From positions 620,001 to 684,000 of the forward strand of contig JAZAYU010000202.1 of assembly GCA_038501625.1 (NCBI GenBank): a stretch of 64,000 nucleotides of DNA, given 5' to 3'. This DNA comes from Corbicula japonica. Taxonomy: Eukaryota; Mollusca; Bivalvia; Venerida; Cyrenidae. Below the pieces are notes generated by a model, which made no database searches, was not told the DNA's origin, and worked only from the letters and a program-made list of their open reading frames with translations. Position 1 is the first letter of the stretch. Each line of letters begins with the position of its first letter. Below are positions 1 through 10,977 of this stretch, piece after piece. Position numbers and translations under genes: made by a program.

Positions 1-2
1 AC

Positions 3-117
3 TTTGTAGATTCAGATCAGCCAGCACATCCATGTCTGATCAGGATCTGCAATTTTCACTTTTTGATCGACAATGGCACAGATGTATGAGCCAGCCGATC
101 TGGATCTACACTGGTCT
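3..117. mobile_element. Copy of a dispersed inverted-repeat MITE
   Basis: Ends are tgtagattcag and ctggatctacac, with an inner gatcaggatctgca motif. The same layout recurs at 26652, 41900, 46770 and 50780. Outer ends are worn here. No coding capacity. Confidence 0.5.
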
Positions 118-1584
118 CACATGGGTAAAAAGGCATGTCTGTAGAGTACAAGGAAAATTTCTCTTTTATCGAAAATCTCAGATTACTATGTATTAAAATT
201 AAAAGGCTAGTAATCAGTAGTTACTTTGAGTAAATTATTGTCTAGAGAATTTCTAAAACCTGAAATTTCAGACAATCTGTACAGTTTATATAGTCAGTAA
301 CTTTACAATCATCATGAATCAATTAAAAAAAACAAGTTATTGCGAAAAGGGCATTCTGCAATTTTGAAATTTATAGTAATAAATTATAAGTTCACATGTA
401 AATGATAAATGTTTGTCTTCTAGTATTTTGACTTAAAACTCAAAGTCATTCAAATGTCACTGAATCATTCAATTTGTTAAAATACATTTTGGGAAGTTGG
501 TAAGCATTATTAAATTAATTATTACAAAACTGACAATTACAGATTTTGATAAATGCTAGAGTGCTGTCTTTCGACTTTGTTGCATAATCTAACATGAAAA
601 TCCATACAATTCGTGTATTTTAAGTTAAAAAAATTAAACTAATACAAAAGAGGCAGAATAAATAGCCTTTTCATTAATTGTATCTTCAGTCCATATAAAT
701 TATCAGTATCCCTCCATTTATAGATGTATGGAATGAATCATTTTGCAGCAAAGATAGCTCATTTGGTAGTGTTGGCACAGTTAGCCTGAGGTCCTTGTCC
801 TGGTTGAGGCTATATTGTCATTGTCAAATGTGTGAGCTCCTTTGAGTGAAGCATTGCCTGGGGTAGTTGACCCTAATCAAGGAAGTCCGTCACGGAAATT
901 TGCTTAATAAATTGGGAAATGTCATTTCATTCTTATGTAAGCGGGCTGGAAAGTGGTCAGTTTATACAATTTTTTGAGAAAACAGGGTCGGTCTTCAAAG
1001 CTAATGTGGTGTAGATTTGCTCTTATTCACTCTCACAACCAAATATCTTCGACTGCAATGAGCTCACGTGTCTGAATGCCGAACATGACCTGTGAAAAAA
1101 AATACTCTTATACAAAACTGACTTATGGCGCTGGTCTACGCTAAGCTCAGAGCCTCAATGTGTCTCACACTGTGAGTGACTGAACATTGCGAGGTCCATT
1201 TCACAATACAACTTCACATAAAAGTTGGTTCTCACCAGCCTTATATCTTGTTTTCAAAAAAACCTCCATGAATCTGATTTTTCCGTCACTTTGCCTTATG
1301 CTTCATTGAAATTAAAGGCCTAAAAATCCACTGATATGCTACCATTCAGTAGTTTTCAACTTGATTTTCCAAGTCTAAAAATGGCCGATTGCTAATATTG
1401 CTATTGGTTACAACAAACGACAATCTACTCTCTAAACTAACAATTTATTTCTACCTTTCCAAAATACTAGTCCGATAATAATGCTAATGAATAATACGTT
1501 TTAATTTTTAAAGATTTTTTGCAATAAGCGATATATATGAAAAAGGCCAATAAACAAATTTGTCAAAACAATACTTTGCTTTGA
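118..1584. other. AT-rich non-coding tract
   Basis: Apart from the SINE head at 755-860 I see no exon with splice sites, no long repeat and no conserved protein frame. Presumably intron or 5' flank of the gene whose first visible exon is at 3888. Confidence 0.4.
755..860 (+). repeat. Probable tRNA-derived SINE head
   Basis: A box tagctcatttgg (755-766) and a weaker B box ggttgaggc (802-810), about 35 bp apart, resemble the internal Pol III promoter of a tRNA. The sequence between does not form a good cloverleaf, so this looks like an old SINE head, not a tRNA gene. Confidence 0.4.
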
Positions 1585-1983
1585 CACGGTGCATATCCAT
1601 ATCGGCTGTTTCTTTGCGAAATTCGCTATATCGGCTGTTTCTTTGCTTCGGCAACGGCTAATCTTTGCTAATAACAATGGATGGAGAGCATATGTCGAAG
1701 ATTCCAGATGCAAATGTTACAGATATAAGGTATATTGTACAAAAAAGGTTGTGCACTGAACATTAGAATGTCTAAACTATGCATTGTAGTGTTTACTTTT
1801 TAAATGTCGGCGATTGCGGCCGAAATCTCGATGAAACTAGTTGACGATTCACAGACGTAGAGCACAGATCCAGCTTTTCCGCAGTCTATAACGAGTGTTT
1901 GCTTTGATATCTAACGTATCAAGTGATATACTATATTCATTTCTTCAATATTCTTCTAAAAGATACTTTAAATAGGTAGAAAT

Positions 1984-2556
1984 ATTAACACATTTATCCA
2001 AAACCCTTTAGTTTCTGTTTAATTGGGGCACCGGCGGTCTCTCTGCTCACCAGTTTTTGATGCACAGGCTGACTTTCTGCATTGCGCACAGATAGGCTCA
2101 ACGATAATGACTACTTAGGCACTTGTTTACTCACTGTATTATGGACAATTTAGAATTTTGTCACTGCATTCTCCTTATTAGAATGTAAATTAACGTTAAA
2201 TGAGCAGGGGACTTCGGAGTTGAACGAGAAACCTTAAGTTCTATCGTAACTGTGTAAGTATTCTTTTTATGTAAGGTTAATGCATACATTGCTAAATGTT
2301 TATGAAAATGCTGAAATATATGTTTAAAAATAATAGAGCTTTACAAAACTTTAACAAGGTTAAAACAATTATTTGATATGTATAGCCTATGTGCATTCTA
2401 TATTGCAGTTTTAGCACAGATCTCCACTTGCCCATTTATTGGTTTATTCGCCGGTTCATTCGTTCGTCCGTACGTTCATCGTCCGTTTTCCGTCAACCGA
2501 TCGTCCGCCGGGCCCCAATTAAACCGAAAGTAAAGGGTTTTGGATATATCTATTAA
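1984..2556. mobile_element. Nested ~570-bp inverted-repeat MITE
   Basis: The ends are imperfect inverted repeats of about 50 bp: the left end contains ccaaaaccctttagtttctg and the right end contains agtaaagggttttgg, both followed inward by a ttaattggggc block. It sits at the centre of the fold-back element at 1585-3522 and abuts the MITE at 2557. Non-coding. Confidence 0.6.
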
Positions 2557-3124
2557 TATACTCAGCAAAAATAAAAAGTACCCACTTTTCTACCTGTGAT
2601 TTTGTAAAACTAGAAAAATAAAATAGAAAATATCTTCTTTGAACAGATCTGCATTGCTGTAATCATTACAAAGAAATAAAATGTTCTTAAAAATCTGCAG
2701 TCACGACTAAGTTATCTTTCCCTTTGCTATTATTGGGGTTTTAGGAAGAAGTAAGAGATTCTAAACAATATTCACATTTGTTGGAATTAAATCAATTTTT
2801 CCAGTTCTTCATGTCAATAAAATCACAAAAAATCATTAATAAAACAACTCGTCCTCTATAAAAAAAAAACGCTAGAAATCCCAAACATTTCCTATTACCT
2901 CCCTTTGAATTGAATATATAGGGGTGTTTAATCCATCATTCATTGTTATCTGATGGGCATTTGCTCAGGTTTAGGTGTGGAAGATTATGTTCACGAACAA
3001 TTAAACTTAAAAACAACTGAGATTAATTAATAAAACACCTTTTGAGGTGTTCGTAATTAAATGAAAACATGTGAATGAGAATATAAGCATAAAAAGTGGG
3101 TACTTTCTATTTTTGCTGAGTATA
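2557..3124. mobile_element. Tc1/mariner-type MITE, copy 1
   Basis: About 568 bp with ~30-bp TIRs beginning ctcagcaaaaataaaaagta and ending tatttttgctgag, flanked by TATA (TA target duplication). A second copy at 8139-8703 is nearly identical along its whole length, implying recent movement. No transposase, so non-autonomous. Confidence 0.8.
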
Positions 3125-3522
3125 TTTCTACCTATTTGTAAGTATTTTTTGGAAGAATATTGAAGAAATGAATATAATATATCGCTTGATACGTTAGATA
3201 TCGAAGCAAACACTCGTTATAGACTACAGAAAAGCTGGATCTGTGCTCTACGTCTGTGCATCGTCAACTAGTTTCATCGAGATTTCGGCCACAATCGCCG
3301 ACATTTAAGAAGTAAACACTACAATGCATAGTTTAGACATTCTAATGTTTCGTGCACAACCTTTTTGTACAATATACCTAATATCTGTAACATTTGCGTC
3401 TGGAATCTCTGACATATGCTCTCCATCCATTGTTATTAGCAAAGAATAGCCGTTGCCGAAGCAAAGAAACAGCCGATTTAGCGAATTTCGCAAAGAAACT
3501 GCCGATATGGATAGGCACCGTG

Positions 3523-3887
3523 TTTAAGATTTTACCGCTGAGGTTTTTCCTGTGTTTACATTGCCTTATGCTTTGCACAACCGGTAACCAGCGAAAAATT
3601 CGAGGACATCGCTTTTTACTGTAAGTGAATGGGTGTTCCTGCGACCTTAAGACGAGCTTAATGCTTGTTGGTTGCGACCCGAGCTAGAGCTCGACACTTA
3701 TCACCACATCCATAGATTTTTTTCAAACTATGAAAATTCAAAAGACCTGTTTATGCATTTAATAGAAAAATAGGAAATGTAGTAATATGACATGAACCAA
3801 GTAATGCTCTACAGTGGCATGACAAGTGCAGCGATTGTTGTTCTTATAGATGCATAGATAATAATGATTTACCTGGTTTCATTTCAG
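3523..3887. other. Intronic tract before exon 1
   Basis: Contains only the acceptor of the exon at 3888 near its right end. No other structure seen. Confidence 0.4.
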
Positions 3888-4081
3888 AAACGGTAAACCC
3901 TGACTTTGAAGTGGATGTTTCAATCAACTACACGTTTTCTTATTTAACAAATCGCTGTGAGGCTACATTCTCCTCTGCAATAAACAGTAACCTGGCAGTT
4001 TTTCAAACAGGACTGAATAATTTATGTGGAACGAGTTGGAACATGACTGTGATTTCTGCAAAAACAGTTAACTTCATTGTG
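3888..4081 (+). CDS. Predicted internal exon 1 of a secreted multidomain protein
   Basis: Open for 64 codons between a pyrimidine-rich acceptor ending in TTTCAG and a donor GTAAGA. The start phase is 1, so two bases complete a codon from an exon upstream of the window, and the end phase is 0. The peptide has two Cys and N-glycosylation sequons (NYT, NMT) and no membrane segment, which fits an extracellular domain. The next in-phase exon is 13.4 kb away, the gap being filled by minisatellite and transposons. I do not recognise the domain; its position just before GCC2/GCC3 repeats resembles the linker of SCUBE or SVEP1-type proteins, but that is only an analogy. No signal peptide is visible because the true start is missing. 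Confidence 0.62.
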
Positions 4082-4595
4082 GTAAGACTTTCCACAGTAC
4101 AGTGTGTCAACCTGATTTGGTTAATCATTTTATCTGTTCTAGAAAAATAATCATGTATTTAAAGCAATAATCTGAATTTTGTTTTATAGTTTGCAAGATG
4201 TCTTAGCAAAAATGTGTTCTATTTATTTTAGTCTAGCATGTGTTCAAGTTAAATAATGAAGCAATTTTAACCAAGTCCAGTTCATTCAATCAGTTGAACA
4301 TATAGATCAGGGGACATCTCTCAATGTGTTTTCGACTGTCATATTTGGCAGCTGTGTAATGGATTTGACAGACCGAATACATGTTTATGTTTTCTGTCTT
4401 ATGGTTCAAAAAAAGTTTGAAAATAATGTGTAATAAATAAAATAATACAATTATGCAGTAAGATTATTAAGTTACTTTTGTATTATTAAAAGCAGTAATT
4501 GGTATTATTAAAAGCAGTAAAACATCACACGTTCAAACAGTTTTAACAAATACATCTATTATGTTGTGATTGGATGACAACCCACTATGTGCTTG

Positions 4596-7047
4596 TCAGC
4601 TGAAGAACCAGTATATTATGTCAATGCTACCTTAAGTGCTTGTTGACTGCTGGACCAGTATAAGCCGATACTTCCAGTTAGTGCCTGTTGACTGCTGGAC
4701 CAGTATATGCCAATACTTCCAGTTAGTGCTTGTTGACTGCTGGACCAGTATATGTCAATACTACCTTTACTGCTTGTTGACTGCTGGACCACTATATGTC
4801 AATACTTCCAGTAAGTGCTTGTTAACTGCTGGACCAGTACATGCCAATACTTCCAGTTAGTGCTTGTTGACTGCTGGACCAGTATAAGCCAATACTTCCA
4901 GTTAGTGTTTGTTGAATGCTGGACCAGTAAATGCCAATACTTCCAGTTAGTGCTTGTTGACTGCTGGACCAGTATAAGCCAATACTTCCAGTTAGTTCTT
5001 GTTGACTGCTGGACCAGTATAAGCCAATACTTCCTGTTAGTGCTTGTTGACTGCTGGACCAGTATATGTCAATACTATCTTTAGTGCTTGTTGACTGCTG
5101 GTCCAGTATATGCCAATACTTCCAGTTAGTGCTTGTTGACTGTTGGACCAGTATATGCCAATACTTCCAGTTAGTGCTTGTTGACTGCTGGGCAAGTATA
5201 TGCCAATTATTCCAGTAAGTGCTTGTTGATTGCTGGATCAGTATATGCCAATACTTCTAGTTAGTGCTTGTTGACTGCTGGACCAGTATATGCCAACACT
5301 TCCAGTTAGTGCTTGTTGACTGCTGGACCAGAATATGCCAATAATTCCAGTTAGAGCTTAATGACTGATGACACAATATATGTCAATACTTCCAGTAAGT
5401 GCTTGTTGACTGCTAGACCAGTATATGCCAATACTTCCAGTTAGTGCTTGTTGACTGCTGGACCATTATATGCCAATACCTCCAGTTAGTGCTTGTTGAC
5501 TGCTGGACCAGTATATGCCAATATCTCTAGTTAGTGCTTGTTGACTGCTGGACCAGAAAAAGCCAATACTACCATTGTGTGCTTGTTGGCTGATGAAACA
5601 GTATATTCTAATACTTCCAGTTAGTGCTTGTTGACTGCTGGACCAGTGTTTGCCAGTACTTCCAGTTAGTGCCTGTTGACTGCTGGACCAGTATATGCCT
5701 ATACTTCCAGTTAGTGCTTGTTGACTACTGGACCAGTATATGCTAATACTTCCAGTTAGTGCTTGTTGACTGCTGGACCAGTATATGCCAATACTTCTAG
5801 TTAGTGCTTGTTGACGGATGAACCAGTATATGCCAATACTTCCAGTTAGTGCTTATTGACTACTGGGCCAGTATGTGCCAATATTTCAAGTAAGTGCTTG
5901 ATGTCTGCTGGACCAGTATATGCCAGTTATTCCAGTTACTGCTTGTTGACTGCTGGACCAGTATAACCCAATACTTCCAGTTAGTTCTTGTTGACTGCTG
6001 GACCAGTATATGCCAATTCTTTTAGTTAGTGCTTGTTGACTGCTGGACCAGTGTTTGCCAGTACTTCCAGTTAGTGCTTGTTGACTGCTGGACCAGTATA
6101 AGCCAATACTTCCAGTTAGTGCTTGTTGACTGCTGGACCAGTATAACCCAATACTTCCAGTTAGTGATTGTTGACTGCTGGACCAGTATATGCCAATACT
6201 TCTAGTTAGTGCTTGTTGACTGCTGGGCCAGTATATGCCAACACTTCCAGTTAGTGCTTGTTGGCTGCTGGACCAGTATATGCAAATACTTCCAGTTAAT
6301 GCTTATTGACTGCTGGACCAGTATATGCCAGTTCTTCCAGTTAGTGCTTGTTGACTGCTGGACCAGTGTTTGCCAGTACTTCCAGTTAGTGCTTGTTGAC
6401 TGCAGGACCAGTATAAACCAATACTTCCAGTTAGTGCTTGTTGACTGCTGGACTAGTATATGCCTATACTTCCAGTTAGTGCTTGTTGACTACTGGACCT
6501 GTATATGCTAATACTTCCAGTTAAGTCTTGTTGACTGCTGGACCAGTATATGCCAATACTTCCAATTAGTGCTTGTTGACTGCTGGACCAGTATGTGCCA
6601 ATATTTCGAATAAGTGCTTGTTGACTGCTGGACCAGTATATGCCAATACTTCAAGTTAGTTCTTGTTGACTGCTGGACCAGTATGTGCCAATATTTCCAG
6701 TAAGTGCTTGTTGACTGCTGGACCAGTATATGCCAATACTTCCAGTTAGTGCTTGTTGACTACTGGACCAGTATAAGCCAATACTTCCAGTTAGTGCTTG
6801 ATGACTGCTGGACCAGTATGAGCTTATATACTTACAGTTAATGCTTGCTGGCTGATAAACAAGTATAAGCCAATACTACCAGTTAGTGCTTGTTGACTGC
6901 CGGACCAGTATAAGCCAATACTAACAGTTAGTACTTGCTGGCTGATAAACCAGTGTATTTTAATACTACCTTCAGTGGTTATTAACTGCTGGACCAGTAT
7001 AAGTCAATACTTCCAGTCAGTGCTTGTTGGCTGATGAACCAGTATAT
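4596..7047. repeat. 45-bp minisatellite, about 53 copies
   Basis: The unit contains ttccagttagtgcttgttga followed by ctgctggaccagtatatgcc and aatac. Copies are mostly 80-95% alike and are most degenerate at the edges. Because 45 is a multiple of three, one frame stays open for many units and yields a false 15-residue repeat protein. The array lies in intron 1 and resumes at 16975 beyond a 9.9-kb insertion. Confidence 0.92.
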
Positions 7048-7049
7048 AT

Positions 7050-7171
7050 GGAATATTATAACAGTATGCATTCTGTAGGTACGTATTTTTCGAGTCAGTC
7101 TTGCGTGATGTGGTTGCATACACAACGAGAATTAATACAAACCTAGAGAATGCATACTGTCATAATGTTCC
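7050..7171. mobile_element. Small 122-bp hairpin element
   Basis: 25-bp inverted ends (left ggaatattataacagtat, right atactgtcataatgttcc) enclose ~70 bp. It lies at the point where the minisatellite is broken. Confidence 0.5.
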
Positions 7172-7769
7172 TTTCATGATATACCCTTCTCGTCAAAAAC
7201 GTGTTTTACACAATAGCAGAAATAAAAATAGTAACTCGATAGTAAATTTCTGATTGGCGTAGAAAATTTATGAATGGCGTAAACACTGCTACTAAACGCG
7301 CACCTCCAGTCCCAACGGTGATACCGATAAAATGAGGTGCGCTTATTCCGGTGAGCGAGGTGCGTGTATAAATTCGACGACAACAAGGTGGGTGATGTCT
7401 TTTTACCAATATTTTCACGATCTGTACAAACGTTGACAAAAAAGTAAAAACATAGTTCGACCTTAATAAGAATAAACCTTATGTGCGCTGAGTAGTTTCC
7501 CAGAAATCGTTGGATTCGCTGAGATTTCCTCATTCTCCCTCGGAAATGAAGTTAGATTCAACAGGTTGATAAACAGAAAATCAGTAGTTTTTCTCCAAAA
7601 TGACAATTTGCTCCACATCTACTGCATCAGTCTATCAGCATTAGTTACAAAAGATACATAAATCTTATTTCACGCTGTGAAATCGACTTTATGGGGATAC
7701 TTTCTGTCAAAATTTGATTGGGACTGGAGGTGCGAGGTCGGGACTGGAGGTGCAGTATAAAATTTGTAA

Positions 7770-7786
7770 GGATAAAAACTAACAAA
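7770..7786 (+). repeat. Left LINE target-site duplication
   Basis: ggataaaaactaacaaa, identical to 15056-15072. The intact target, slightly diverged, occurs inverted near 16255-16275. Confidence 0.9.
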
Positions 7787-7827
7787 TAATCGTAAGATTA
7801 CAGTCAAGACTTGTTAAAGAAAGAATC

Positions 7828-8058
7828 ATGAGGCGCAAAAAGGAGTTACCCAAACCCCTCTTTGTAAGTGAAGACCTCACGAAACAAAACCATCATATTT
7901 TAATGTGTGTCAGGTTTAAAATGCCAGACGAAATTGATAAATGTTGGACCATAAATGGTAAAATTTGCTATAAAAATAAAATGGGTAACATTAAACAAGT
8001 AAACTATAGTGAATTTGAAAACTGGACGAGTCTACCCTGGCCAGAGAAGGAAAACTAA
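7828..8058 (+). CDS. C-terminal fragment of LINE ORF1 protein
   Basis: 76 codons from ATG to TAA. The pattern F-V-S-E-D-L-T-K-x-N followed by C-W-T-I-N-G-K-I-x-x-K resembles the C-terminal domain of ORF1-like proteins of Tx1/L1-type LINEs (also seen in baculoviral FP25K-like proteins). ORF1 proteins bind retrotransposon RNA. Only this end remains because the element is truncated 41 bp upstream at the TSD, so the ATG is an internal methionine. Assignment rests on recalled motif similarity and should be treated as moderate. Confidence 0.5.
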   Translation: MRRKKELPKPLFVSEDLTKQNHHILMCVRFKMPDEIDKCWTINGKICYKNKMGNIKQVNYSEFENWTSLPWPEKEN

Positions 8059-8138
8059 GTTGACGCAACTAGACGGTGAGAAGTATACTTCGCCAATACC
8101 TATCGGACTAGCATGTGCATAACAGGCCTTTTGTAACC

Positions 8139-8703
8139 TATACTCAGCAAAAATAAAAAGTACCCACTTTTCTACCTGTGATTTTGTAAAACTAGAAAAA
8201 TAAAATAGAAAATATCTTCTTTGAACAGATCTGCATTTCTGTAATCATTACAAAGAAATAAAATGTTCTTAAAATCTGCAGTCACGACTAAGTTATCTTT
8301 CCCTTTGCTATTATTGGGGTTTAAGGAAGAAGTAAGTGATTCTAAACAATATTCACATTTGTTGGAATTAAATCAATTTTTCCAGTTCTTGATGTCAATA
8401 AAATCACAAAAAATCATTAATAAAACAACTCGTCCTCTATAAAAAAAACGCTAGAAATCCCAAACATTTCCTATTACCTCCCTTTGAATTGAATATATAG
8501 GGGTTTTTAATCCATCATTAATTGTTGTCTGATGGGCATTTGCTCAGGTGTAGGTGTGGAAGATTATGTTCACGAACAATTAAACTTAAAAACAACTGAG
8601 ATTAATTAATAAAACACCTTTTGAAGTGTTCGTAATTAAATGAAAATATGTGAATGAGAATATAAGCATAAAAAGTGGGTACTTTCTATTTTTGCTGAGT
8701 ATA
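8139..8703. mobile_element. Tc1/mariner-type MITE, copy 2
   Basis: 565 bp with the same TIRs and TATA flanks as copy 1 at 2557-3124 and only scattered differences. It inserted into the LINE after or shortly before the LINE's own arrival, 80 bp past the ORF1 stop. Confidence 0.82.
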
Positions 8704-10977
8704 TATTGCATAGTTATGACTAACTTAATCCTTTTATATATTATGTGAGCAAACTATGAATAACCTTATCTATAATCTGACAATTTAATATCAGCGAACT
8801 ATAAAATTATAGTTTGCGCTTAATATGAATACAATAAAATGAAAAAGACAGTGAAAAACATGGTATATAATTAAATTAAAAGCAGTCTCAATAAATAAAC
8901 AAATATAATTTGAATATATGAATGTAAAAAATTAGAATACTTCTAATAGCCATCAAATACCATTCCATTTTTATTTACTGAAAACGGTCAGTATGTAGCG
9001 TAAATTAAACTTTGGTTGATGGTGTGATGGCTATCTAGATAGCGCAATTTTACATCAGATTGTGCAACGTGCTAATGCTAAATACGTTTTTTTTTTGTTT
9101 TTTTTTTTATTTTGAATCAGTACCTGCTAAATTGTTTGTTTTGTCAAATATCGAATACTTGAAATATTGTTGGTAGTACATGTATGATAGATTTATAGTT
9201 ATTTGTCAGTATTTTCATCTTATTCCACAACATGATATTGCTCAATAAGTTTTGTATGTTTAAACTATTTTATGTTATATTGTTTTTTTGTAAAAACACT
9301 GAATATGAAAACTCATACAATAACCTCGACCAATGCTTCGTTTCAGCTGTTTACAACTAAGTTTAATAAATTATATTCTTATATGTAGACGCGACGATAG
9401 GTTGATGTAAAAAAAATCTTGATGGACCTTTTATGCAGTGTTTAGACTAACACCAATAACTCAAATCGATGTTTATGTAATAATGTAAATGTAACTATCT
9501 ACGTTAAACAAACTTTTTGTTCTTTGTGAGTTTATGTTGAGTTACACATTCGTTATGTACGAGCTACCATAATGAAATCATATTCAACCTACTCGACCTC
9601 TTATGCAGCGATTAGGCCAACACCAATAATTCAAATTGTTGTTTATTTAATAATGTAAAGGTAACAATCTACGTTAAACAGACGTATTGGTCTTATGTAA
9701 AGATACCATGCTGTAAAATAGTTCAACTTACTTTATTATTCGTGAATATGTTTTGTGTGTTGTTGTTGTTTTTGTTGTTATTATTTTGATAAGGCTTAAA
9801 TAAGTAAGGCATCATATGTAAAAAGCACTATGAAATTCATATAAAAATTAAATTGACTTTGTGTAACACAGTTTATTTATACCATTATGTCTAATAGTTG
9901 TTATTTGCATCAACCTCATAATAATATAATGCAATATATAAGAAAATACAAATATTTCAAAATGTTATACTTAATTTTTTTTTTGGTTTTTTAACATCTA
10001 CGTCATATTGATATTGATATGATGCGATGTAAAAAAAATACAATAATTGAGTATATTGTTAATGAAATATCCTTAAGTCAATAGGATGAATAACAAGTCA
10101 TATTGTTGCACAGCCATAACAACTTATCTTGTTATGGTAATAATTTCATTATGTAAGAGTTACCTTAATAAAAAAACAATTTTACCTATCCCATTACTTG
10201 TAAAACTGTTTCTATTGTTTGCTGTTGTTGTTGTAGTTATTTTTATAGAGCATGAATGAATATAATATAAAAAAGCATAATGTAATTTATACTATAGTTT
10301 ATGCTACATTGCATAATATTGTTGATAAAACCATGTATTTCATATATTTTATAATCATATTAACCTTATATTAATATGATGAAATATGGAAATACCAACA
10401 AGTATTTCATAGTATTACACTAGAAGGTAACTATCTTAAATTAACACAAACACTTAATAATAAAAAATTGTTTTTAATATCACTTTTATATTGATATGAT
10501 ACTCTGTAAATTAAAAACAACAGGTGTTTTTTCATTGTGTTACATGTGGAATTGTTATTTTGTTTTAATTTACTAAAATATTAAGAAAAACATTAAATTT
10601 TTGCAATAACGTCAACAACATAGACCAAGATTATATTCGCAATACAACAAAATGAAATATGTATTGTAGCACAGGAAAAGTTTTTTGGTATATTATTCTT
10701 ACTTATTTTTTTTTCTTAAATAGTGTAACGTTGTGCTAAATCCTCAGTCATTTTCTGTTTCTAACGAAACTTGGGCAATTAATCATTTTTCAAGAAGAAC
10801 AAAAATAGTTTACTTTTTGTAGAATCTAAAAAATGTCCAAAAGAACGGCGAAACCCATATACCTTAATCTTATCGTTTTTCTTTTTAGATTTTCTTTTCT
10901 AATTACATGTTTTCACAATCACATTTTTCAAAAATGGTCATTTCCATTGTTTTGATGAAGAGTTTGTCATATTTTAA
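8704..10977 (+). repeat. Long AT-rich LINE spacer with diverged internal repeats
   Basis: No long frame. Related blocks recur: the taacaccaataa...atctacgttaaaca block at about 9445-9510 and again near 9610-9680, and a ttgttgttgtt...aaaaagcataa block at about 9755-9830 and 10215-10280, suggesting old duplications. A poly(T) tract lies at 9089-9108. A 2.3-kb gap between ORF1 and ORF2 is unusual for an L1-like element; it may include other inserted DNA. Confidence 0.5.

Larger units (their letters stand above)
1585..3522. mobile_element. Fold-back element with ~400-bp arms, split by two MITEs
   Basis: The left arm (1585-1983) and right arm (3125-3522) are inverted copies, starting cacggtg and ending caccgtg. 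Removing the two elements in the middle leaves almost no spacer, so the original was a near-continuous ~800-bp palindrome. Short open frames in both arms (about 60-70 residues) are mirror images of repeat sequence, not genes. Superfamily not determined. Confidence 0.72.

Noticed and set aside
1501..3624. 60-76-residue frames around a shared R-S-K-E-T-A-D peptide
   Set aside because: They lie in the inverted arms of the fold-back element.
4636..6511. Open frames of 74-100 residues with a 15-residue Cys/Trp repeat
   Set aside because: They follow exactly from the 45-bp minisatellite in intron 1, with no splice sites or start context; unit changes do not favour synonymous sites by eye.
7174..7533. 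119-residue minus-strand frame and its 87-residue counterpart at 16505
   Set aside because: They are the same sequence in the two TIR arms of one element; mirror copies of repeat, not genes.
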